DNA from: Firmicutes bacterium UBA4882 | GTDB lineage: Bacteria > Bacillota > UBA4882 | DNA: 63,730 nt | Direction of reading: 5' to 3' | Assembly (NCBI GenBank): GCA_002399265.1 | Contig: DHDG01000031.1 | Coordinates: 1-63,730, forward strand | Shown: piece after piece, positions 1 through 7,400 of the stretch | How positions within the stretch are numbered: position 1 is the first letter of the stretch | Layout: each line of letters opens with the position of its first letter | Program-made: the position numbers and the translations under genes | The notes under the pieces: model-generated | Databases searched by the model: none | The model's input: the letters and a program-made list of their open reading frames with translations, nothing else | Told to the model about the DNA's origin: nothing

Positions 1-2
1 GC

Positions 3-287
3 TTTGAAAAGGATCTCAAGCCGGGTGGCTACTTGGTTTATAACTCTTCGATGGGCGATTTCAAAAAGCGCAGAGACGATATCGAGTATATCGGTCTGGC
101 AGCTAATGACATGGCTAACGAGCTGGGTAACAGCAAAGTTGGCAATATCATCATCCTGGGTGCCGTTTCTCAGAAACTGCCCCTCAAAGAGGAGTCCTAT
201 CGCTTGGCGATGGAAGATGCCCTGCATCGTCCGGAGCTCATGCCCCTCAACCTGAAGGCATTCAAAATGGGTAGGGAGCATAAGTAG
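3..287 (+). CDS. 2-oxoacid:ferredoxin oxidoreductase gamma subunit, C-terminal fragment
   Basis: This is the 3' end of a gene that starts upstream of the window; the frame is open from the first complete codon to the TAG at 285-287. The visible tail (about 94 residues) contains the block GGYLVYNSS followed by the segments NIIILGAVS and LKAFKMG. This matches the end of the gamma (catalytic-domain) subunit of 2-oxoglutarate, ketoisovalerate or pyruvate:ferredoxin oxidoreductases, which oxidise 2-oxoacids to acyl-CoA and reduce ferredoxin. Substrate cannot be told from this fragment. The other subunits would lie upstream. It is followed by a strong hairpin at 418-461. Placement in the family is an inference from motif similarity. 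Confidence 0.7.
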   Translation, partial: FEKDLKPGGYLVYNSSMGDFKKRRDDIEYIGLAANDMANELGNSKVGNIIILGAVSQKLPLKEESYRLAMEDALHRPELMPLNLKAFKMGREHK

Positions 288-291
288 GACA

Positions 292-318
292 GGGAAGTAA
301 GGCAAGTAAGGCAAGTAA
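292..318. repeat. Short tandem repeat, 9-bp unit GGCAAGTAA (about three copies)
   Basis: Immediately after the gamma-subunit stop codon the sequence carries two exact copies of GGCAAGTAA (301-309 and 310-318) preceded by a near copy, GGGAAGTAA (292-300). A GC-rich hairpin follows at 338-355 (arms CAGGGCCC and GGGCCCTG, two-base loop) without a T run. The repeat is intergenic and probably has no function beyond marking a slippage-prone spacer. Confidence 0.6.
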
Positions 319-417
319 GGGTAGAGGGGTTAGGGGTCAGGGCCCAGGGGCCCTGGTGTCGAATAGATAAGAAGCAAGCTATGATTTGCGCCTACCCTTA
401 CAGGAGTGCTGAAAGAG

Positions 418-461
418 AAAAGACCAGATGGAAGTGTGTTTTGCTTCCATTTGGTCTTTTT
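418..461. terminator. Bidirectional rho-independent terminator
   Basis: A 17-bp stem (first arm AAAAGACCAGATGGAAG, second arm CTTCCATTTGGTCTTTT, one G-T pair) with a short T-rich loop ends in a run of T on both strands. It sits between the converging oxidoreductase fragment (plus strand) and the membrane protein gene at 513-1400 (minus strand), so it can terminate both transcripts. Confidence 0.85.
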
Positions 462-512
462 GGTATGGTATGGCGCGATGAATGCTGGCGTCGATCGCCT
501 TCTTGACATCAA

Positions 513-1400
513 TCAGGATTCCAGTGCCTTCGCAACCGGAGCCATGGTTGGAGTCAAATTGCGGTATAGCATGCTGTTAAAGTACAATGCAAATCCACCG
601 AGCAACAGAAATGAACCTGCTTTTGTAATAAGCATAGGCAAAGTTGCTTCATATCCGGATAGTATCTGAAAGATTGTCTGTGTAATCATCATGATGCCAA
701 CAATGATACAAGCTTTTAGTAATGAGGCTAATATGATGATTCCCAGCTTGTCTTTTTTCTTTAACAAATGCAAACACACAAGACACAATGGTCCAATAAT
801 GCCTATGTCTAAAACATTTGTTACTGAAGTTGTGTATACTTCAATCAGTGGATGTGTTGTATTTGAAATAACTGTTTGGATAATTTCAGGCATCCAAGCA
901 ACAATTAATGCAACACCTGTTAAGATCAGAAATACCTTAATGCCCTTTTTGGGATTATAATTTAGTTCTTCGCTTTTTATTTTACGCATAATAGAAAAGA
1001 GCCCGAAGAGAGTACATGTGAAAAGTCCAATGTATAATAAATGATATTGATTGTAAGTAACGCCAAAGGAGAGACTTGCCGCATAATAGAAGGCTACGGA
1101 ATATACGGACATGAGCTTAAGCTTTGTACTATTGTTAGATCCTTTTGCGTTCTGAAAATATGTATATATAAACAGAGGTACAAAGATAAATAGAATCATA
1201 AAATCAGTTCCTATAAAAATAGGAGCTGCAAAGTATGAGTCATGCGCATAAATTCCATTACCATACATTTTTACCATATCGCCATATTGATTTGCTACTT
1301 CATAGCTTTTCGAGAAATCCGATGATAGTACTCCTGTTGCCGATATGACAATCAAAAGTGCAATGATAACTATTGATAAAACATCTTTTTCCTTTTCCAT
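513..1400 (-). CDS. AT-rich orphan polytopic membrane protein, unknown function
   Basis: I do not recognise this 295-residue protein. It is almost entirely hydrophobic, with roughly seven to eight likely membrane segments (for example residues 8-26, 62-81, 96-115, 121-137, 153-171 and others toward the C-terminus) and a short Lys-rich loop near residues 138-152. No catalytic or binding motif stands out. The start ATG at 1400 is preceded by AAAGGATGG at good spacing. Base and codon use is visibly much richer in A and T than every neighbour (ATA, AAA, TTT and AAT codons abound), which points to acquisition from an AT-rich donor. It is a single-gene unit, with the bidirectional hairpin at 418-461 downstream and the asnB terminator upstream. 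Confidence 0.75.
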   Translation of the reverse strand: MEKEKDVLSIVIIALLIVISATGVLSSDFSKSYEVANQYGDMVKMYGNGIYAHDSYFAAPIFIGTDFMILFIFVPLFIYTYFQNAKGSNNSTKLKLMSVYSVAFYYAASLSFGVTYNQYHLLYIGLFTCTLFGLFSIMRKIKSEELNYNPKKGIKVFLILTGVALIVAWMPEIIQTVISNTTHPLIEVYTTSVTNVLDIGIIGPLCLVCLHLLKKKDKLGIIILASLLKACIIVGIMMITQTIFQILSGYEATLPMLITKAGSFLLLGGFALYFNSMLYRNLTPTMAPVAKALES

Positions 1401-1570
1401 TATAATTCCATCCTTTCTTGCGCCGCCACACAGGTTCCGCGCGTCCCTAGACCAATCCGAAATACTTCCTTATTCAACATTCCCATATTATAACATGCAG
1501 CTCTAAATATTGAAAGAAGCTGAGGTTCGAATACACAGGCGCCGGTGCATTATGAACTCGACAAACACAG

Positions 1571-1604
1571 AAAAAGGCATGGTCGCCATAATGGCAACCA
1601 TGCC
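1571..1604 (-). terminator. Rho-independent terminator of asnB
   Basis: On the minus strand the sequence forms GGCATGGTTGCC, a five-base loop and GGCGACCATGCC, then TTTTT. It lies about 30 bases past the asnB stop codon. Confidence 0.85.
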
Positions 1605-1632
1605 GCGTCTTACTCACTTAGCTTTATATCTC

Positions 1633-3234
1633 TCAGGAACGGCTCCGACCCACTAAGTTGCAGGCGCTGTCCTGGCCGAATTCTGATTTAAAGATCTGGT
1701 AATAGTAGAATTCCTCTTTCGAACGTACCTGAATTCCATTGGCGCGTGCGTCAGCATAATCTTTGGCCGACACGTGCCGCTCCGCAAATTCCGCCAGCAC
1801 ATCAGCTGCGCCGGTTCCTTCCGAGAATTTCTCTTTACCACGTTGGATGATTTCCTCTGGCAGCAGACAGCTGCCGCTAAATGCTTCCCGCAAACACCAT
1901 TTTGTGATTGCGCCCGTACCGGCTGCGCCGCCAATAACGGCCGCATCCGCCACACCGGCCGCATCAGCAACGCCCACTGCGCTGCCCGCCTCCGCATCCT
2001 TACGCTTAAACCACGGCGGGATGCGCATCGCCAGACCCAGCATCGCCACATCCAGGAACGGCGCCCGTCCCTGCAGCCCATGAGCCATCGTCATGCGATC
2101 CACCCGCTGCAGGCCTGATTGATGCAGCTCCGTCGTTATTTCTCGCAGCTCGCGGTGCAAATCGCCCCAATCCGTAAAGCGCTCCAGGTATTCATAACCC
2201 GCAAACAGCTCATCCGCGCCTTCGCCGATCAGCACCACCTTGACATATTCCGCCGCCATTTCGGCCAAAAAGTAGTTGGCGACCGCACTGCGTACCAGGA
2301 ATTGATCATAGGACTCCAGATAATAGACGACCTCCGGCACAATCTGCCACATGGCCCGCGGATTCATGATCAATTCGCGGTGTTTGGTGCCCAGATGCCG
2401 CGCCGCCATATGCGCAAAGCGACGATCACTGCTTCGCTCCATGCTGACACTGAAGGTCGGCAGATCCGGCACAAACTGTGCAGCGATCGCGCTAATCAGG
2501 CTGGAATCCAAACCGCCACTCAAAAAGCAGCCAAGCGGCACATCATTCGTCAGCCTCTTTTTGATCGCCTCAGCGAGCGTCTGACGGATCTGGACCAATG
2601 CTTCCTCCCAGGACAAATCAGGATCATATTCCTGCGGTAGTTGGTAGTAGGGCTGGAAGCCCTGCTGCGGAGTATAAACTGTTCCGGGCGGGAACTCTGC
2701 AATCGTCCCGTTTTTGTGATCAAACGCCTTAATTTCCGATGCATATCGGAGGCCATTGCCATTCTTGGACTTTTGATAATACAACGGCTTGACTCCCATG
2801 GGATCCCGCACGAGCACCGCCGTATCCGGCCCGCCAATGGCGAGGGCGAACATCCCATCCAGTTTTTCCAGTCCGGCAAGACCCTCCTCTTCATAGAGAT
2901 GCAGCACAGCCTCGGTATCGGTGGTAGTTCGGAACTGATGCCGGTTCTGCAACCGCCGCTTCAGCTCCCGGTAGTTATAGATTTCACCGTCCAGCGTAAC
3001 ACAGAGCGTGCCATCCTCATTGTAAATTGGCTGCCGCCCGTTCGGGGCATCATGAATGGCCAGCCTGGTATGACCTAAGCAAAAACGGTCATTTACCGAA
3101 TAACCATGACCATCCGGCCCGCGATGGCGGAGCTTTTGCATAGGCGCGCTGAGATCCGCACCTGCACCTGCATCCGCGGTGCCCGGGGAGCTCCGGGAGC
3201 CTCGAAAACCAATAAATCCGCATATACCTCCCAT
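1633..3234 (-). CDS. asnB: Asparagine synthetase (glutamine-hydrolysing)
   Basis: Converts aspartate, ATP and glutamine (or ammonia) to asparagine in the cytosol. The N-terminal glutamine amidotransferase domain (residues 1 to about 190) shows RHRGPDG (38-44), the GHTRLAIHD block and DGEIYNY. The synthetase domain carries the pyrophosphate loop SGGLDSS near 239-245 and GEGADELFAGY. The start ATG at 3234 has AAAGGAGG seven bases upstream. Two oddities: the nucleophilic cysteine that normally follows the initiator Met is here Cys5, after MGGI, so maturation must remove four residues or the glutaminase is inactive; and Ala/Gly-rich inserts occur near residues 16-28 and 395-425 (GVADAA twice in a row). 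Monocistronic, with its own terminator. Confidence 0.9.
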   Translation of the reverse strand: MGGICGFIGFRGSRSSPGTADAGAGADLSAPMQKLRHRGPDGHGYSVNDRFCLGHTRLAIHDAPNGRQPIYNEDGTLCVTLDGEIYNYRELKRRLQNRHQFRTTTDTEAVLHLYEEEGLAGLEKLDGMFALAIGGPDTAVLVRDPMGVKPLYYQKSKNGNGLRYASEIKAFDHKNGTIAEFPPGTVYTPQQGFQPYYQLPQEYDPDLSWEEALVQIRQTLAEAIKKRLTNDVPLGCFLSGGLDSSLISAIAAQFVPDLPTFSVSMERSSDRRFAHMAARHLGTKHRELIMNPRAMWQIVPEVVYYLESYDQFLVRSAVANYFLAEMAAEYVKVVLIGEGADELFAGYEYLERFTDWGDLHRELREITTELHQSGLQRVDRMTMAHGLQGRAPFLDVAMLGLAMRIPPWFKRKDAEAGSAVGVADAAGVADAAVIGGAAGTGAITKWCLREAFSGSCLLPEEIIQRGKEKFSEGTGAADVLAEFAERHVSAKDYADARANGIQVRSKEEFYYYQIFKSEFGQDSACNLVGRSRS

Positions 3235-3556
3235 ATTTGGCCTCCTTTTCGATATTTTCGCGCGTTATTGCCTTTTTTTCGTCTTCTACACTAAATCCGC
3301 ACGCCCCTTTATTTTTTTAATATTTGAGTTGGGACTAACATATGATTTATTAACGCCCGTCCAGAAAATTCGTTCGCAAGGTTCGCCAGATTGCGGGCGG
3401 AGTCGGGAGCGGCATAAGCGCCACAGGCACCACCTCAATGCCATCCTGCCATACTACTGTAATTAATTTGGCAGGATTGGAAAGAATAGAGGGAGCTGCC
3501 AAAGTTAGCATATTATATGACAAAAGTCATATAAGTAAGTAAGGGGAGTGAGGATT
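3235..3556. other. Divergent intergenic region between asnB and the SPOR-domain gene
   Basis: This 322-base gap must hold the promoters of the divergent asnB and SPOR-domain genes. I see an AT-rich patch at 3308-3325 and the inverted repeat at 3513-3534 (listed separately), but no convincing -35/-10 pair, T-box or riboswitch. Short open frames through it have no ribosome binding site and look spurious. Confidence 0.5.
3513..3534. promoter_or_regulatory. Perfect inverted repeat upstream of the SPOR-domain gene (possible operator)
   Basis: Nine-base perfect arms TTATATGAC and GTCATATAA flank AAAA, ending nine bases before the ribosome binding site of the next gene. The position and symmetry suit a protein-binding operator or a small 5'-UTR hairpin; no T run follows, so it is not a terminator. 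Confidence 0.4.
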
Positions 3557-4042
3557 GTGGAAAAGAAAGGCGTCAAGGTTGTTACCGATTTGCTGACCAA
3601 AACCGTCGGCCTCTTATTCTTCTCTTTGCTGGCGATCGGCCTGGGAGTCTTGTTTGGTGTGCTTTTTGAAGGTATGCTGCGCGAAAATCCGGATGACACG
3701 GCGCTGGTGGAATCGAATGATTCTGTGCTGCAAACCGTTCCGTTTACCGAGGACTTCGATCTTTCTGCCGCTGCGGATGAGGAAGCCCAGCCAGTGCAAG
3801 GCACATCTCAAAGCGCTTCTGCCATTGGAGTGGTTAGTAAGGTGCTGGTCGGCCCGTTTAATAGCTATCAGGAAGCGGCCGCTGCTGGCGCTCAACTGCA
3901 GAGTGAAGGCTATCCGACTTACATCTTAAGCAAAGTGCCTTATGCTGTACAGGTCGGAGCCTTTTCCAACGCGACCAATGCGGAAAACCTGAAAGCCGAA
4001 TTAATCGCCAAAGGTTACGAGGCATTCCTTAAAGTCGAATAA
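3557..4042 (+). CDS. Membrane-anchored SPOR-domain protein
   Basis: A 161-residue protein with one N-terminal membrane segment (about residues 13-38), an acidic and Ala/Ser-rich linker, and a C-terminal SPOR domain built of two half-repeats, VLVGPFNSYQEA and AVQVGAFSNATNAE, each followed by a GYPTYI/GYEAFL strand. SPOR domains bind denuded glycan strands of septal peptidoglycan, so a role at the division or sporulation septum is likely. I chose GTG at 3557 because GGGGAG at 3543-3548 is correctly spaced for it; the upstream in-frame GTG at 3548 overlaps that site. It is followed by a strong terminator, so it is probably transcribed alone. Confidence 0.8.
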   Translation: MEKKGVKVVTDLLTKTVGLLFFSLLAIGLGVLFGVLFEGMLRENPDDTALVESNDSVLQTVPFTEDFDLSAAADEEAQPVQGTSQSASAIGVVSKVLVGPFNSYQEAAAAGAQLQSEGYPTYILSKVPYAVQVGAFSNATNAENLKAELIAKGYEAFLKVE

Positions 4043-4066
4043 CAGCTAATCCCGTCAAGTCCCGGC

Positions 4067-4110
4067 ACCGCAGGCCAGTCCGCGCCATTTCGGATTGCTT
4101 GCGGTTTTTT
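4067..4110 (+). terminator. Rho-independent terminator of the SPOR-domain gene
   Basis: A long stem (ACCGCAGGC, bulged C, AGTCCG paired with CGGATT GCTTGCGGT) with an eight-base loop runs directly into TTTTTT. Confidence 0.85.
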
Positions 4111-4426
4111 GATGCGCAAACACCTGCTGGATTCCTGAGTGTTTTTTGGTCGTCGTGCAGAAATCGTAATCTTGGCGAAGGACTTTTGTTTTTCGAGGTG
4201 AATATCTACTTATCTCATGGTTGTGATGATGTGCCAGCTTTCGTAACAGCTATCTGAAACCGATTTGCTACTGGGTTTGCGGAAAGGAACGACCATCGTG
4301 AGAACAGCAGATGTTGCCGGAGAACCTCCGGACGAACATTATTTCGCAAAAAGGTATGGGGAAAACGAAGGTCTGAACCTGGATCTCAATAATGAGGTCT
4401 TGTCATCTTGCCCATCAACCAGTATA

Positions 4427-4436
4427 CTGTATACAG
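4427..4436. promoter_or_regulatory. Palindrome CTGTATACAG, possible GntR-type operator
   Basis: A perfect 10-bp palindrome inside the 12-mer ATACTGTATACA, whose exact reverse complement recurs at 21675-21686 before the aspartate aminotransferase gene. The core GTATAC is of the kind bound by FadR/FCD-type GntR regulators (general family knowledge). Its regulator is not in this window. Confidence 0.3.
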
Positions 4437-4446
4437 CAGGTCTGAT

Positions 4447-4490
4447 AAAAAAACCCAAAAGCCCCGAAAGTCGCATGGGCTGCGTGGGTT
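4447..4490 (-). terminator. Terminator-like nested hairpin on the minus strand
   Basis: Reading the minus strand, AACCCA and GCCC pair with GGGC and TGGGTT, and the outer arm is followed by TTTTTTT (4453-4447). There is no obvious minus-strand gene to terminate upstream, so it could end an antisense transcript or be a remnant. Confidence 0.45.
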
Positions 4491-4670
4491 AGGGCAGGCC
4501 TCATTAATCATGTTTATTTATGATAATGCTCATTTAGTTGCATTTACCGGCTGACTCTGAGCGCTTAGGAGATTGTGTGCAGGGAGTTATTTTGGCCATA
4601 TCCTGGCTGGATGGAGGACCGCCTTTCAGTCAGGCTTGACAACTCAACAAATGAGAGGAGGTTGGAGGCA

Positions 4671-5183
4671 GTGTCTGCTAACTGCTGCTGTTGTTCAAAC
4701 CATCTAAACGACGACCGTTATACACGGTTGAATCAGGTTATTGCTGAATACAAAAACCAACCTGGGTCTTTGATTCCAGTATTGCACAAAACCCAGCAAA
4801 TTTTTGGCTATTTACCTGATGATGTGCAAAAATTGATCGCGGAAGGCTTGAATGTACCTCTTTCCGATGTCTACGGGGTTATTACTTTCTATTCGTTGTT
4901 CTCGCTGGAGCCCAGAGGCAAGCATACCATCGGTATTTGTATGGGCACAGCATGTTACGTCAGAGGTGCGTCCCAAGTACTGGACGCCCTGAAAAAAGAT
5001 CTGGCTATTGAAGCTGGTCAGACTTCCGGGGATGGCGTATTTACGCTAACCATCACCCGTTGTCTGGGCGCCTGCGCAATGGCCCCGGTCATGATGATTG
5101 ACGAAGACGTCTATGGCCGCTTAACGCCAGACAAAATTCCCGACATTTTGGCCAAGTATCGTCAAGCATCCAAGAATGCCTGA
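4671..5183 (+). CDS. hydC: NuoE-like [2Fe-2S] subunit of an NAD(P)-linked [FeFe] hydrogenase
   Basis: A 170-residue thioredoxin-fold ferredoxin subunit. The cluster ligands are visible as CMGTACYVRGA and CLGACAMAP, the usual C-x4-C plus C-x3-C arrangement of NuoE/HndA/HydC proteins. It passes electrons within the soluble hydrogenase that links NAD(P)H (and in many relatives reduced ferredoxin) to hydrogen. I start at GTG 4671, preceded by GAGGAGG and GGAGG; the longer frame from 4575 has no family support. The N-terminus SANCCCCSN is unusually Cys-rich. First gene of the operon; its end overlaps the start of the decayed ATPase gene by eight bases. Confidence 0.88.
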   Translation: MSANCCCCSNHLNDDRYTRLNQVIAEYKNQPGSLIPVLHKTQQIFGYLPDDVQKLIAEGLNVPLSDVYGVITFYSLFSLEPRGKHTIGICMGTACYVRGASQVLDALKKDLAIEAGQTSGDGVFTLTITRCLGACAMAPVMMIDEDVYGRLTPDKIPDILAKYRQASKNA

Positions 5184-5547
5184 ATTAGCTCTGCACGTGT
5201 ATGATATCGTGCAGAATTCACTGGCCGCCGCGGCCGTAATGTTATTGTGGAAATCAACGCACAACCGGATGAAGATCGTCTGACACTGTTCACAAGCCGT
5301 CATACGCGCAAGGTCGGTCTGGGACTGCCCCTGGGGGCAGCCACGCAGCGCTGCAACGGTGATTTGCTGATTGATTTCCCTCATGACATTGAGCGCTGAC
5401 GTGGTCATTATCTACCGGTATATCTTCAAAACACACAATTTTCTTCTTTCATCTTCAAACATCCGCAGACGCATTGGTGATATGCCGACCAATCATCCCG
5501 ATGTTTATTGCTTTACCCAAAATTACCTGAGTGCAAACATTTTCTGA
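5176..5547 (+). pseudogene. Decayed histidine-kinase-like ATPase (HATPase) gene inside the hydrogenase operon
   Basis: In related hydrogenase operons a small HATPase-domain protein sits between the NuoE-like and NuoF-like genes. Here only pieces remain, in three frames. An ATG at 5176 overlaps the hydC stop and reads MPELALHVYDIVQNSLAA; a shift follows; a second frame reads VIVEINAQPDEDRLTL joined straight to FTSRHTRKVGLGLPLGAATQ, so the ATP-binding DxGxG loop between them is deleted; it stops at TGA near 5397. A third frame gives RRRIGDMPTNHPDVYCFTQNYL to 5547. Several independent indels and a missing nucleotide-binding motif argue for real decay and not a single sequencing error. Confidence 0.8.
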
Positions 5548-5588
5548 CTGCAGGAAGCCGTATCTTGAATGGATAGGAGGTTGCGTTA

Positions 5589-7382
5589 ATGGGTAGTTAT
5601 CGTGCGCATGCTCTTGTATGCGGCGGTGCCGGTTGTATTTCAGCCGGATGTAAAGCGGTACAGGCTGCGCTGGTCAATGAGCTTAAGCGCCAGGGTATCG
5701 AAAACGAAATTCGCGTTGTCGAAACCGGGTGCATCGGCAGCTGCGATCTTGGTCCCATTATTGTCATATATCCTGAAGGCGTATTCTATCAGAGAGTAAA
5801 ACCCGAAGATGTTCCGGAAATTGTGGCGGAGCACTTGCTCAAAGGACGGGTGGTAGAGCGCCTGCTTTGCCGCGATCCGGAAACCAATGAATTAATCCGG
5901 ACTTATGGCGAGATGAAATTCTTTAACCGTCAGGTGCGTAGAGCGCTGCGCAATGTTGGTGTAATTAGCCCTGAAAGTATTGAGGAATACATCGGCCGTG
6001 ACGGCTACAAAGCACTTGGCAAAGCGTTGTCTTCCATGAAACGCGAAGAAGTCATTGACTATGTTAAACGTTCTGGTCTGCGCGGACGCGGCGGAGCCGG
6101 TTTCCCGACCGGAATCAAATGGGAACTGGCTGCCAAATCCCCTGGCGATCAGAAATACATCCTCTGTAATGCTGACGAAGGAGATCCCGGTGCCTTTATG
6201 GACCGCAGTATCCTCGAAGGCGATCCCCACTCAATTATTGAGGCCATGGCGATTGCCGGTTATGCCATCGGTTCTAACCAAGGCTATGTTTACGTAAGAG
6301 CAGAGTACCCGTTGGCAGTTGAGCGCCTGGGTAACGCCATCAAGGACGCACGTGCTCACGGGATGCTAGGCAAAAACATTTTCAATTCGGGCTTCGATTT
6401 CGACCTGGACATCCGTGTAGGGGCGGGCGCTTTTGTTTGTGGTGAAGAAACCGCGCTCATTGCCTCCATCGAAGGAAAACGTGGTGAACCGAGGCCGCGT
6501 CCGCCGTTCCCGGCTGCTGCGGGTCTGTGGGGCAAGCCGACCAATAATAATAACGTGGAAACCTTCGCCAATATTCCTCCGATTATTCTGAACGGACCGG
6601 AGGAGTTCGCCAAGGTCGGAGCCGAAAAGAGTAAAGGCACCAAAGTATTCGCCCTGGCCGGTAATGTTGTTAATACCGGTTTGGTAGAAGTACCGATGGG
6701 TACAACCCTCCGCGAAGTAATCTTCGAACTCGGCGGAGGCATCCCCAATGGCAGAAAGTTTAAGGCGGCTCAGATCGGCGGACCTTCGGGTGCTTGTCTG
6801 ACAGAAGAGCATTTTGATCTCCCCCTCGAGTATGACGCCCTTACTAAAGCCGGCGCCATGATGGGATCCGGAGGTCTGATTGTCATGGACGATACTAAAT
6901 GTATGGTCGACGTGGCGCGTTTCTTCCTTGATTTTACCTGTGACGAATCCTGCGGAAAATGCCCGCCGTGTCGCATTGGCACCAAGAGAATGTTGGAGAT
7001 ACTCGAAAGAATTACCAATGGCGAAGGTAGAGAAGAAGACATTGATAATCTTTATGAGTTAGCCTCGATAATTAAGGCGTCCGCACTTTGTGGTCTGGGA
7101 CAGACTTCTCCGAATCCGGTTCTTTCAACGATCAAACATTTCCGGAATGAATATCTGGCGCACATCAGAGATAAGCAGTGCCCGGCAGGGGTGTGCCGTT
7201 CTCTGATGAATTACGTCATCATTCCCGAAATGTGTAAAGGATGCGGCATATGCGCGAAGCATTGTCCGTCCAATGCCATTTCTGGCGAAATCAAAAAGCC
7301 ATACGTGATTGATCCGGCGGAATGTATCCGTTGTGGTGCCTGTATGGAAAAATGTCCGTTTAAAGCCATTAGACGCGGCTAA
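5589..7382 (+). CDS. hydB: NuoF-like flavoprotein subunit of [FeFe] hydrogenase
   Basis: A 597-residue NAD(P)H-reacting subunit. In order: an N-terminal thioredoxin-like [2Fe-2S] domain (CGGAGCISAGC, later GCIGSCD), the FMN/NAD(H) domain with GRGGAGFPTGIKW near residues 165-178 and GAGAFVCGEETALI, the ESCGKCPPCRIGT cluster motif near 453-467, and two C-terminal [4Fe-4S] motifs, CKGCGICAKHCP and CIRCGACMEKCP. This architecture is that of HydB/HndC of multimeric, often electron-bifurcating hydrogenases. The start ATG follows ATAGGAGG. It lies 41 bases after the ATPase pseudogene and 18 before hydA. Confidence 0.93.
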   Translation: MGSYRAHALVCGGAGCISAGCKAVQAALVNELKRQGIENEIRVVETGCIGSCDLGPIIVIYPEGVFYQRVKPEDVPEIVAEHLLKGRVVERLLCRDPETNELIRTYGEMKFFNRQVRRALRNVGVISPESIEEYIGRDGYKALGKALSSMKREEVIDYVKRSGLRGRGGAGFPTGIKWELAAKSPGDQKYILCNADEGDPGAFMDRSILEGDPHSIIEAMAIAGYAIGSNQGYVYVRAEYPLAVERLGNAIKDARAHGMLGKNIFNSGFDFDLDIRVGAGAFVCGEETALIASIEGKRGEPRPRPPFPAAAGLWGKPTNNNNVETFANIPPIILNGPEEFAKVGAEKSKGTKVFALAGNVVNTGLVEVPMGTTLREVIFELGGGIPNGRKFKAAQIGGPSGACLTEEHFDLPLEYDALTKAGAMMGSGGLIVMDDTKCMVDVARFFLDFTCDESCGKCPPCRIGTKRMLEILERITNGEGREEDIDNLYELASIIKASALCGLGQTSPNPVLSTIKHFRNEYLAHIRDKQCPAGVCRSLMNYVIIPEMCKGCGICAKHCPSNAISGEIKKPYVIDPAECIRCGACMEKCPFKAIRRG

Positions 7383-7400
7383 GGAAAGGAGGCAGCGATT

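Larger units (their letters stand above)
4111..4670. other. Gene-poor region upstream of the hydrogenase operon
   Basis: The 560 bases before hydC contain no gene I can support. An open frame at 4265-4492 (75 codons) has no ribosome binding site and its translation resembles nothing I know. The region does hold a palindrome CTGTATACAG (4427-4436) and a minus-strand terminator-like hairpin (4447-4490), both listed separately, and presumably the hydrogenase promoter. It may include remnants of a lost gene. Confidence 0.5.

Noticed and set aside
292..318. Tandem 9-mers considered as a CRISPR-like array
   Set aside because: Units are directly adjacent with no spacers and there are no cas genes anywhere in the window.
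2119..2640. 173-codon open frame on the plus strand, antisense to asnB
   Set aside because: No ribosome binding site, no family resemblance, and it follows the codon periodicity of the asnB gene on the other strand.
4447..4490. Nested hairpin considered as a riboswitch for the hydrogenase operon
   Set aside because: It lacks the conserved cores of the riboswitch classes I know, and its T run lies on the minus strand, so a minus-strand terminator is the simpler reading.
4265..4492. 75-codon open frame upstream of the hydrogenase operon
   Set aside because: No Shine-Dalgarno, low-information sequence, ends inside a hairpin; described only as part of the gap.
5121..5408. Minus-strand open frame over the ATPase pseudogene
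   Set aside because: The plus-strand fragments match a known family in three frames; the minus frame has no such support.
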